In this document: positions 27,892 through 38,622 of the stretch, piece after piece | Position numbering within the stretch: position 1 is the first letter of the stretch | How the letters are laid out: every line of letters starts with the position of its first letter | Assembly: GCA_004835665.1 (NCBI GenBank) | Contig: RBKR01000001.1 | Span: 2,852,001 to 2,916,000, forward strand | DNA: 64,000 nucleotides | Reading direction: 5' to 3' | DNA from: Phoma sp. XZ068 | Taxonomy: Eukaryota; Ascomycota; Dothideomycetes; Pleosporales; Didymellaceae | Notes under the pieces: generated by a model | Told to the model about the DNA's origin: nothing | The model's database searches: none | Seen by the model: only the letters and a program-made list of their open reading frames with translations | Made by a program: the position numbers and the translations under genes

Positions 27892-30800
27892 ATGAATACA
27901 CAAGAAGATACTCAGGGTGGTGCTGAGGACGATGCAGGGGTCAATCAACAAGCCACGGATGACTTAAATGAGCTCGCAGCACTCAGCGACCAGACAGCGC
28001 TAGACGAAGAAAAAGGAGACGAAATAGATGGCCATGACAATAATGCGGATGTTGGCAACGATGATAATGATCCGGAGGTTGAAGCTACAGCCAAAATTTC
28101 AGCAGAGAAAACCAAGGACGATGGGGTGGAGGAAACATCCAACAAGGCTACCGCTCAGGCTCCACGATACTCATGGTCTATTCATTCTGTCCCTGCCGAG
28201 TTACCCACCCCGCCAAACGAACCGCCCATCCCGACAGACTTGGAGCCTGATTTGCAGAGAGCTGAATCAGGTAACGCACCAGGGTCCAATCGTTTCCAAG
28301 ATCTGCCTTTGGTCTTCCACTCCCAACCGCGGCGAGACACTGGCCGGCCGTCACTCGATGTTCTATTAAGGGCATCTCAGACTCAGCAGAGATTTGATCC
28401 TGGAGAAGCCAGTCAAGTACCGTTGCCAGGTTCAGCATCGTCGTCAAGATGGTCGGTCATGTCGGATCCTCCTGCCGAGAATCCTCTCCCAGATGGTCGA
28501 TCATTGGAACAGTTAGAGATACGCCCAGAGGCCATCCCTTTACCACCACGCAGAAAGAAAAAAAAGAAGCCCGTTATCGACTGGGTTGCTGGTACATCAG
28601 CTCCCAGTCGGAAGAAAAAAGAGCCAGAAAAACCAGCAGAGCGCGACAACGCACCGCTCATATACGACGAGTTGAGAAACTACCGACTGAACGTTAACCG
28701 GCTGGCCGACCATTTTCCAAACTTCCAGAATGTTGCTTCGGCCCAAACACGTCACCTATGGAGTTCACGGATTGTGATGCATGACCGAATACCGACAGCG
28801 GAACTTCAAGTACCCTTTCGACAGGAGCCTTTCAAAGACCGTGCGACTGCACCACCATTTCGTGAATTCCGTGCAAGGCTCAGAAACGTGACTGATGATT
28901 GCGTTCAACGAGTGGTACTAGTGGAAGATCTGTCCCCTGCACTGATCGATTTATTGGGAGCGACATTCGACATTCCACCACACGTATTTGGGGAACATCT
29001 AGACCGCTCTGGTTACAGGAAAGTGGTCGAGGGTAACGAAGACGCGAATTCCTGGAATACACGATCATCAGCGCAAGGTTATTCTTCCGTCAAGTGGTAC
29101 CGTCCTGTACTACCGCTGGTCCCCATGGGTTCAAGATTTCGGGCGAAGCTGATTAGGAATCGGAGACCACAGATTCGGTGTCCGTTCGATGGGTGCCCAC
29201 GCCATGATCTTCCCCTAGCAACGACGGCTAATATTTGGCGTCACCATCTCGAGCTATGTCCCGAACCAGGAGTCTACCACAAGGGCTCGGAGACTGAGTA
29301 TCCGGTAGGTTGGGAAGAAAAGGCGACCATATGGAAACGAGACATTGATGGCTGCGAGTTCAGTAAGATAGACCTCAGAAAGAAACCGCATTTGGCATCT
29401 AACTTGAATAGTTATTGTCTTGCTCGATCCGCTGCCGGTAGTAGTCGTCAGTGAAGAACGGCATACTACTTCTCGACTTCCACGGCATCAACGACTTACA
29501 ATCATGGGTAATCGCTGGATTAGGAGAGAAGAGGGTGTGGTCCTCGCGCTTCACTCTCGAACGCAGGGAGGTCTTCGCAATCGTCAGCATGTTTCTGAGT
29601 GGGTCGATGCGTCAAACAAAGGCTATCAAGTCCCATACGTCCCTCCTCCACCTCCGCCTCCACCCCCACAATTTTTTGGCAAGTGAACCATCCCAGGCGG
29701 ATGGAAAGGGTCTAGAGCTGACATTTGACTGTAGACGGTTTGCCGCCTCCGCCTCCGCCTCTGCCTCCGCCTCCTCCGCATCTCCAGCGCCCTGTACCGC
29801 GCCCTCCTCCTCCGCCTCCACCACCTCCTCCAAATCCCCCGCGGCCTCCACCTCCTCCTACCACAATTGCAATAGAAAACAAGAAGAAAGGTCAGCCACG
29901 AGCCACTAGCAGTAACCCTCAGCCTACAGAGTCATTTTTCACGCCAACTGCTTTGAGGCGGAGGGCTACGAGAACAGAAGAGCCGAATGTAAAAGATGGG
30001 AAAGATGGGTCCCGGATCTTCAATCCTCCTCCTCCACCTCCTCCGCCTCCCCCCTCTGCAGGAATTACCAACTTACCTCCGCCTCCTCCACCCCCAGCAT
30101 GGCTCTCAAACCCTCCGCCTCCGCCTCCCCCTCCACCGCCAGGCTTCCAGGATGGAGACGAGGGGTCACTCAGCGTCGAAGCGCATGGTCCTTTCGTGCC
30201 ATACCATCCAATCAAAGCCAGGTCGTCTGCCGCTGTCTGGAACGAGACCACATTTGTGACAAAGCATATGCGTGCATATATTGAGAGCCTTCAAATCCCT
30301 AAGTCGACTCTGGACGAACTGGACCATCACCTCTGTCTACCAGCCAAAGGAAAGGAGTCTACATGGGACCCATTCCGCGCCTTATTTCGCGCAATGCACG
30401 ATGATTCCCAGAGCCTCGTTGATATCATCCGAACGTCTCTTCAGCGCATCCGCGAGGGAACCTTGGACGAAGACCTCATGCAAAAGCGTGTGACGTTCTG
30501 GCGAGCCTTGCTTCACCGACTAAGTTACGACCTTGGAGAACTAGATCACAGCCTGACGGCTTTTGCACGATTTGTGTACGAGCCCGAGGCAAATACTAGA
30601 CAAGGTGAATTACCTGGTGAGCGGCTTACGATGGAGACGCGAGTGACGCTGCATGACTGCATAGCGCTCATCGATCGAACATCGCATTCGTTGCTTGCCG
30701 AGATGCAAATCGTAGATAGCCGTCGCAGCATCGCAGAAGCTGAAAGTATCTCGAAGCTAACGGAGCTAGCGTTTGTGTTTATACCACTGTCGTTTGTAGC

Positions 30801-31413
30801 AAGCTTGTTCAGCATGCAAGTCCATGAGCTTGACGGAGGTGTACCGATCTACCAGTTCGCGCTCGTAGCGATCGGCTTTGTCATGGTAGCGTACACAGTA
30901 CGACTCAGCATTCGTAGCTCACATCTTGTCGAGTACAAGAATCGGGTTTTCGTCCAGATTCGTAGGGACTCGAAGTTGCAGTACAACGAATCGATCCCTA
31001 CGCATACGGTCTTGAGATGGGTCAGCTTTAGTCTCGGTGGGGCGGTATTCAAAAGCACAAAGGACTTCATCGCAGTGTTCACACCGCTGATTCTTATACT
31101 GGCGGTCATCGCTGCCATACTGAGTCCCATTGTGTTACTTTGGTTACGAGGCATCAACAAAGGGTTCACAGCTGTTATCACTGTGCTTCTGCTATTGCTA
31201 GACACTGCACTCGTAGTTCCCGTCATAGCAAATACGTCGGGCAAAATCGAGTTTAGCCCTCGAGAGCGCATTCGGCAGATGCTTCGGGGTCATGAGGACA
31301 CGCGCAAGAAACGCGAAAGGGCCAAGAAACGCCAGATGCGAAGGACAGGACTCGATTCCGACTCGATGGATGCTGATAGCAGCAGCAGTGACGAGGCTAG
31401 ATCTCGCCGATGA
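27892..31413 (+). CDS. CorA-like membrane protein with polyproline tracts
   Basis: Model: exons 27892-29450, 29524-29678 and 29735-31413; 1130 residues. Order: an acidic disordered N-terminus (about 1-200); a conserved fungal block including 'VVLVEDLSPALIDLLGATF' and 'SVKWYRPVLPL'; a Cys/His segment ('RCPFDGCPRHD' ... 'WRHHLELC') that could bind zinc; runs of up to ten prolines (about residues 565-720); then a helical region and a CorA-type C-terminus with about four membrane spans. The usual GMN motif after the first CorA span is replaced by S-M-Q in 'VASLFSMQVHEL', common in fungal CorA-like proteins and casting doubt on Mg2+ transport. The second intron needs a GC-AG boundary (G|GCAAGT). 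The junction near 29450 is less certain than the rest. Confidence 0.72.
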
Positions 31414-32121
31414 TCCAAGAATAATTTCGTGCAGCTTTGCTGGTACTGGACTTGAGAACAAGAGATCGTGTCCAGTGACATACAACAACGGCAGTTGCAC
31501 CTCCGACTGTTGGGTTCTTGTGGATCCGCGGCTACAGATCTTTGAGAGACCATGGTTGAGAGACGTGTACAATAACTCGCGCCTCGAGATCCGTCAATGA
31601 GATGGTGGATATTGTGTCCATGTGAGCAACGAACGTCACGGATTCAGGGTCGCCACTCTCAACAATTTTGTGCCGGCGTACCTGACAGGCCGCATGTCGA
31701 ATCCTAGGCCGGTGAAGGCTGACAACGAACGGCACCTGACGAACACCTGCAGGACAAAGACCCGCTTCGGTGCCTGCAAGGGCTGAGGCAGGAAGACAGC
31801 AGGGGTCAATTCGCGAATCGTATCTCGAGGGTAGCCGCTAAGCCCCCTTCAGCTGACGCTAACCTACTTCAGCTGACACTAAACCCTGTTGAGATGACTA
31901 CGCAGTGCGTTCGATGAGAGATTGAAGAAGTTGTGATTGGAAGAATTTGACAGAGTAGAAAGTGGCAGAGCGGAACTAAGGCTGAAAGGCATCAGCGGGA
32001 CGGTAGATGAGGGATATATGTTCTCTGCAATTCCCTGGAGAACTGCCTGCATCAATCAGATATATACTCTGCTCGTCCAATTCACAAGTCATTCTACCCC
32101 AATTGCCGCCTAGAACTAAGC
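31414..32121. other. Intergenic, 708 bp
   Basis: No gene supported. A short imperfect direct repeat, CTTCAGCTGACGCTAACC / CTTCAGCTGACACTAAACC, lies at about 31848-31886; otherwise nothing distinctive. Confidence 0.4.
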
Positions 32122-32415
32122 ATGTCGAACCAGACGTCCGAAAATTCTTCATTGACAGCCTCCTCGTTGTCAAGTGGCGATACAACCCCATCATCGTGAG
32201 TACTAGCATTGCGAGCATGCTTCAGTTGCTGACATCACATGAGATGCTCAGGTGCATCAACACCTCTCTCTGCAGAGGCTTTGTCAGCCCAAAACGCCAA
32301 TCCATCTGCGGTAAATCATCAATGGATGTTAGAGGAGGCAAGCAGAGTTGCACGACTTCAGCAAGCCGCTCGCGAGCTGGGGTTTGATCTGCCACCGCAG
32401 TGTTACCGAAGGTGA
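32122..32415 (+). CDS. Small unknown protein, 81 aa, one intron
   Basis: Exon 32122-32195, a 48-bp intron (32196-32243, GTGAGT...TTGCTGAC...GAG) and exon 32244-32415. The protein begins with a Ser/Thr-rich segment (MSNQTSENSSLTASSLSSGD), continues through 'GASTPLSAEALSAQ', and ends in an amphipathic helix-like stretch, 'MLEEASRVARLQQAARELGF', before DLPPQCYRR. There is no signal peptide and no membrane segment. Consensus donor, branch-like site and exact frame restoration support it. It ends 35 bp from the convergent hydrolase stop codon. I do not recognise a family. The Ser-rich head and Ala/Arg/Glu helix suggest a small nuclear or cytosolic adaptor, which is speculation. Confidence 0.5.
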
Positions 32416-32450
32416 CTTCCATTGGTAATCTTGGTTGGGTGGTGCCATCA

Positions 32451-33723
32451 TCATAGTATTTTGTCCTTGATAGCTTCAACGATGCTGTGTAGTCCACCAA
32501 GACGTTCGTCTTTGCTTTCGCCCAGATATAGGCTTGCCACCGGCCACGCGTGAATGCCGCCTTGGTCCTCCCACTCCTCCACGGGCGTACCTGTGCTCCT
32601 GAGAAGACTGATAAGCTCCTTGGTCTCGGGACCCAGCACTTCTTCACTTCCATAGAGGAAGTGCCAGCCCTTCTCAGGGGATGCATCCGCCCACTTCTTG
32701 CTGTCTTTGCAATGGCCAGGTGACACCATAGGGTCGTTTGCAGACACCTTTTTACCAACGTACTGACGCCCATATAGTTCGAGAGAATTGTCGTTGAGGA
32801 AATCCGATGCAGTGTTGCGATTGTTCTTCGAGACGATGGTAACCCACGGGCTAATCATGACCGCCAATCCCGGCCGTTGGTGCCTTAGGTTTGCGTGTTC
32901 CGTCAAGTAGAGCAGAAAGCTCAGCATCAGAGTTGCGCCGGCAGAGTCACCTCCAACAACTACTCTGGACGATGACTGTGCGAGTGAGAGCACATAACTG
33001 TAACCAGCCAGCGTCTCGTGGAGCTGAGTTGGATAGGTGGCATCAGGGACTAGTGTGTACTCGAGAGCGAAAAGTGCAGGGTTTCTGTAGCCAGCAGCCT
33101 TTAGCAGTGCAACCCATGCAAGCAGAAACTCCATGTAGAAGTAAGAACTGCCCATGGAAAAACCGCCGCCATGAGCATAATACACGATGATATCAGGCTG
33201 CTCTTGTTGATTGTGCTTGATCAGAACACCTCTGAAGTCGGGCTATTGTGGTCAACTACACTCGACTGGTATGACAGCCATCAGATACATACCCTCTTAA
33301 CTTCGGTCCACCGAATTGGACTCGTGACAATGCCGTGTCGCAACATTCGAAATCGCAGGAAAGGTAACGAGACGCCTTTCGAAAAAAACACGCGGCCAAT
33401 GAAGGCTGGCATATTCGCGAACGCATAGCGAACACATCTAATTACCAAATCCTGGAATGGTGTTGCCTTCTTCACAAACGGGCTGCGGTCCTTGAATGGG
33501 AGAAAGTAACGTTCGCGAACAAACTGATATGGGATGACCAGGGCTTCATAAGCTGTCAATATCAGCACGCAAATGATGCGTGGTATGCAAACTTACCAAT
33601 GTACGGGAGGGCTGGGATTAGCCATTTGAGGACCGGGACGAGGCCAATTTGAATAAGCAATTGAGGTGCAAGGAAGACTAAAAAGGCGAAACAATCGAGA
33701 TACGAGATCTGCTTAAGTATCAT
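32451..33723 (-). CDS. Alpha/beta hydrolase fold-3 (HSL-family esterase)
   Basis: Three exons: 33723-33597, 33552-33293 and 33242-32451; 392 residues. The first exon encodes a hydrophobic N-terminal anchor ('YLDCFAFLVFLAPQLLIQI'). The hormone-sensitive-lipase family signature is complete: oxyanion motif 'YYAHGGGFSMG', nucleophile elbow 'VVGGDSAGATL', an acidic residue in 'FLYGSEEVLG', and the catalytic His in 'GGIHAWPV'. Both introns (43 and 50 bp) restore the frame exactly. The enzyme probably hydrolyses carboxyl esters on a membrane surface; substrate is unknown. Convergent with the small unknown gene and divergent from the RING protein gene. Confidence 0.88.
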
Positions 33724-34315
33724 GGTTGCAAGACAAACGAAGAAGCAGTGCGGAACCAGGTCTTAGGTATGGAGCACCATTTGCTGGTGCAGAACCATGG
33801 TACTTGCAACGGCTGCAGCTCGGTTGATGACGATGACACGAACTCCACCGCCCTAGCCTAAGCCACAACCGCTTAGCCGGCGTCGAATGAAACGGGTCTC
33901 GCTGACATGGTAGAGCGCGACGAAGCGTGAGTAATTGGAGCAAAGCGAGCCCGGCGGACTGGTTGATCTGACGTTGAAAGGTAAAGGAAGTAGTTAAGAA
34001 CGTCAGCGATCTAAGGCGCGTACGCGGTCCCACGTGACCTTTGAAGGGAAACGGCTCGGTCGAGCACGGCCCCGGTCGCGACTTCCAAAGAAATTCCGTG
34101 ACATCTCTCACTCGCTGTCCCGCAAACACGGTTGCGACAACCGCAGTCAACCCCGCCGCTTCCTTCATCCCTGCAGCTCCACGCGTCTTGACCACGGTCT
34201 CTACCTTCCTCGTCCTTACGATCCAATGGAATAGGTGCACCCGCAGAAGCTCGACCTCGGAACTCTTCCGGTGTAGCCTACCCCAACCTGAGGAGCTTGT
34301 TCACACGACCTCATC
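33724..34315. promoter_or_regulatory. Divergent promoter, hydrolase / RING protein
   Basis: A 592-bp gap between divergent starts. It contains a CACGTGAC element at 34031-34038, a consensus E-box of the kind bound by bHLH factors such as Cbf1-like proteins. No gene is seen. Confidence 0.4.
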
Positions 34316-37300
34316 ATGGCTACCGACCCAAAGGCGGCGCCGCTCGCCGACGACCTGAAGGAACTCGCTCTGTATGCCACTCACGGCTTGCTCAATAACA
34401 TCACGTGCTGACATGGACAGCGCTCTGCCGACGAGTGTCTTCCCAAAGGCCTTCTTCTGCGCTTTGTGCAGCGAGCTTGCTATCGACTCATACAAGCTTC
34501 TGTGCTGCAACAAAGCTATCTGCACGACATGTACGTACAGCCATGGACCACAAGATAGTAGTACGGCCGCTGATGAATCGATAGGCCAGGCCAAGCTCTC
34601 ATTTCCTACAACCTGCCCGTCATGCGACCACTCGCCGCTCGAGGCCGACTCGTGCGCACCGAACAAATCTCTGCGCAACACAATGCGCATCTGGTTGCAA
34701 AAACAGAAGAAAAAAGAGGAGGCGAAGGCGGCCGCGCAAGCCGCTACGCCTGTCCCAGAAGTGACTCCTGCTGCCACAGAGGCGCCTTCTGAGGTGGATG
34801 GTGCAGACAAACCGATCGATAGCGTCGAGGAAACACCGCCATCAGGCCATGCACCTGCCGAGTTTGCTACAGCTGCAACAGACGCTAGAGACGGGGAGGT
34901 GCGGACTGTTTCGGCTTCAGCGCAGCCAAAAGAGGTAGGTTTGCGCTCTTCTTTATTTCCGATGCACAGCTGCGTGTATGATTTTTATAAGAACCAAGAA
35001 GAGAAAGCAGGGACGTCTGGAACGCTAAACTCAATGAACATTATCGATCTTGCACGTGCTGGTGGCTGTAGCATGCATATCTCACCTTGTGCTCTTGCTA
35101 ATCTTGAGCAGGGCTCCACCGCACCTGATAACGATGATCCTGATCGACGTGGTAGCTTGATGTCGCAAGCTGCGACACAGAGTGCAGAGCCTTCTGTTGC
35201 AAATGCACAATCTGATGAGCAAGGCAACCCAAACGGACCTGCAAGCATGATGGGAAACAATCCCATGATGAACGGCATGCAGGGTCAGATGGGTTTCGGG
35301 TTTCAAGGTCAAGGCAATTTTGGTGGCATGGGCTTCAACGGCATGTCCAACATGATGGGTAATACTAACTGGAACAACATGAATCCAATGGGTATGTCTC
35401 TGTTCTGTCTGATATAGCAAAACTCACAACTAATACCTGCTCAGACTACAACATGAACAACATGAACGGCATGTACAACAACTTTGGTGGAAACATGGGC
35501 ATGGGAATGAACGACTCAATGTCCGCCATGCACATGATGAACTACGGTGGCGGCTACGGCAACGGGTGGAATGGCATGGGCGGCGGCTATGGGAGCTTCA
35601 ACGGGTTCAACCAGATGGGCGGATATAATCAATCTGGAGCATATCCCGAGATGATGAACCAATTCCCCAAGAACAATTTCCAAAACCAGAACCAGAATCG
35701 TTTCCCTGCCAATCAAGGAGGCTCTGTTCCTCAGCGAAACAATAGGACTGGCAGTCAGGGAGGCTCCGTTTCTGGGCTTGGAGGCCAGCAGAATGCCACC
35801 AGTCGTCCTGGAAGCCGTAGTGGTCCTGCGCAAAACGTACGTCGATCTCATAACACTCCGCCAAGACAGCCCTCTTCGGCATTGCAATATTTGAAGCCCC
35901 AAACTAACGACATTGGTATGCAACAGCAGGACGGTGAGTCGCCCGATGCATCTGCCGATGCAGCTACAGGGCCGAAGCCAGAGGGCGAGCAAGAAACCGC
36001 GGTCAAATCTACTGAAGATGGTAATGAAAATGATGATAGCGTGCAGGACACTGCACCAGTCCCCGATACTACCGGCACTAGTACCGAGAATGCCAACGAT
36101 GCGACGACAAAAGAAGATCAGACGAACGAGTCCGCACAATCCAATGGCCTGAACCAAATACAGACTGTTGATACCGAAGATGGAGTATATGATCAGTCGA
36201 TGATGGGTAACAGCATGCAGCCTACCATGGGGTTTGCCAGTGGTATGATGAATCAATTCTCTGACCAGATGCAAATGAATGCGCCTTTCGATCCTAGTAT
36301 GAATATTGGGTTCCACCCAAACAGCAACTTTGGTCCTCGTGGTGGCTTCAATGCAGCGTACGGCGCTGCGACGGTCTTGACAGGCGAGCCGCAGGGTCGT
36401 GGCGTCGAAGGCGCGCCCACAGGCCCGCGAGCGATGCGCGAAGGCAGGCCGAACACTGGCTTCTCCAGCCGAATGAACAATGTGCGCTACCAACCGCCCA
36501 CAAAGAGCGTGACACCTGCGCAAAGTACCGGCGGACGCAGTCCACAGCGTAGAGTTCGATCGTGAGTACAACACATGACTCCACCCTAGACGTAACATTG
36601 ACCCATGAACAGTCGCTCGCCTTTACGAGACGAGAGCCTCCGTACCAAGGACAAGTCAAAGTCACCTTCACGTTCACGGTCACAAGCAGGTGATGAGGTC
36701 ACAGATGACCGCCGAGAGCGATCTCGTTCAGCTGATCGTGAGTCAAAACGAGAGAGCAGGGGTCGCTCGGCAACACCGCAGGGGGACGACGACTACGAAC
36801 GTCGCAAGGACCGTCGTCACCACCGCTCGTCGCGATACGATGATCGCGAGGAGGACTACGATCGGTACCGTGATGATAAAGGAAGCCGAGGCGACAGGAC
36901 GCGCAGTGCCTCAGCCGACTCAAAAAGTCGCAGCAGTCGCCGTGACAAGGACAAGTATCGCTCCTCACGCTCACATCGAGACCGCAGCAAGGAACATCGC
37001 CGTCGTCACCGCTCCCGGTCCCCCGCTGATGACAGCAAGTACGAAGATGAAGCATATGCCAATGGTGACCGGGATTCAGAGTCTGGCTCGCGGCGCAAGC
37101 ACAGGAGCGACAAAGACAAACATCGTGACAGGTCCCGCGACAAGGAACGCGAGCGAGACAGGCGTGACCGAAAGGATCGAGAGAAAGACTATGATTACGA
37201 GCATGAGAAGGATCGATCGAGAGACAAAGACAAGGATCGCAGGCGTCGACGTGACCGCGACGCGGAAGAGGAGGAGCGTGACTTGGATGATGATAAACAC

Positions 37301-38062
37301 CGCTCATCTCGAAGGAGCCGCAAAGATCGGGACCGAGAAGAACGTAGCCGTGATACCCGCGACACGAAGGATAAGCGTCCCGTCGAGGATGATGTGGTTG
37401 GTAAGATGATGCAGAAACGTGCTGTATCTCCACCACTAAATGCACCCACCGGCCCTTCCGCAAACACATTCGCCATCAAAGGTGCGGGACGATCAAAACC
37501 CAGCGTCATGCCACCTCCACAGCCTCCCACCGGACCCCGTGGCTTCCAGCCGCCCAAGGGACCCGCCGCCGATCGCGACAAAGACAAGCACCGCAGGAAG
37601 AGCAGCGCATCTTCTATCCCGTCAACACCTGCTACACCGGCCGAGCGCACCCCTCAGGATCACTACGCCGCAGAGCGCGAGAAGAATGCCCGTGAGCGAA
37701 ACAGCCGCGACCGCGTTGACCGCGACCAGCGCGACGTGCTCACTAAGTCCCTCCACTCGCGCATCCACTCCTCATCTTCGTCCCGCCCGTCCCTGCCATC
37801 AAAACGGTCACGCGATGACGAGCAGGATGTTGACGATGCACCACGAGGTCCTAGCAAGAGCGAAGTCAAGGCTCCCACAGGCCCGGCGTCGCATCGCGAC
37901 AAGCGTAGGAGGTCCGGCGCTGGAGGCGATAATAGCATCGCAAACCTCTTCACGGCTGGGCTGAGGAAGAACGCTGGGAAATCGCGGCGAGGCGGTGTCA
38001 GAACAGAGGGCGACGTGGAGCGGGAGATGGAGAGGGTCGAGCGCGAGAGGGATAGGCGGTAA
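34316..38062 (+). CDS. RING-finger protein with Met/Asn-rich and RS-repeat regions
   Basis: Exons 34316-34371, 34421-34934, 35112-35391, 35445-36561 and 36613-38062; about 1138 residues. An N-terminal RING-like finger has 'CALC', 'LLCCNKAICTTC' and 'CPSC', followed by 'PNKSLRNTMRIWLQ', a run typical of RBBP6/Mpe1-type RING domains. The middle is rich in Met, Asn and Gly ('NNMNGMYNNFGGNMGMGM'). The C-terminal third is an Arg/Ser/Asp/Glu alternating domain like those of splicing and 3'-end processing factors, with PTGP motifs. No DWNN domain is found, so this is not a full Mpe1. A role in RNA processing or ubiquitination is inferred. The third intron (34935-35111, 177 nt, a multiple of three, no stop) could be retained and would add 59 residues. 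Confidence 0.72.
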
Positions 38063-38622
38063 GAAAACTTCGTCTCGATTGTGAGGCGGAACAGAGAGAC
38101 GTGATTGGAGTGATGAAGTGCGATTGATGATCATGAAGTGTACATATGCATGGGGGGAAAAGACTACTGCAAGGGTTTGGGAGGATCTTTTGATGGCTGA
38201 ATTCTCGACTTCTTGTATTATACCCGAAAACAATGGTTGGATGGCTAGATAGTATGATGCTATGATGGGTAGCTAGCTGATAGGCAATGAATGCATTGTG
38301 CAGATTGGCCACGAGACAAGTTACTTGCAATCAACGATAAGACGGCCTGTCAAGTTACCAGGTTGGAGATGTAGTCGGGAGGTCTGCCGAGTATTGAACA
38401 TTTGATGTCTGGCATAAAGAGTGCTCGTCCAATCAGCGGGCTGGAGATTGTCGCAGAGATGACGTGCTCCGCCGCGGTATCAACCCCACGTCTCTAGCGG
38501 CGCATCTGAGTGAAGCGCATGCATGTGGGGCCCAGAAAAAGATGACTCCCCGCAATATACCAGGGAAGCTTGAGCTCTGGTGTTGCACATTGTTCCTTCA
38601 ACAAACATAAGACAGATCTATT
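38063..38622. promoter_or_regulatory. Intergenic, upstream of MET2
   Basis: A 560-bp gap between two genes on the same strand. No specific sulfur-regulation site could be confirmed by eye. Confidence 0.3.

Noticed and set aside
29612..29851. Glu/Ala-rich minus-strand frame
   Set aside because: Antisense of the CCT/CCG polyproline codons of the CorA-like gene.
31848..31886. Short direct repeat CTTCAGCTGAC
   Set aside because: Only two imperfect copies with no other structure; too weak for a mobile-element footprint.
35516..36598. A 360-codon frame on the minus strand
   Set aside because: Antisense to the Met/Asn/Gln-rich part of the RING/RS gene; low complexity explains its openness, and no protein motif is visible.
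36699..37469. A 256-codon minus-strand frame rich in Cys, His and Arg
   Set aside because: Shadow of the RS-repeat coding region; its Cys spacing is irregular.
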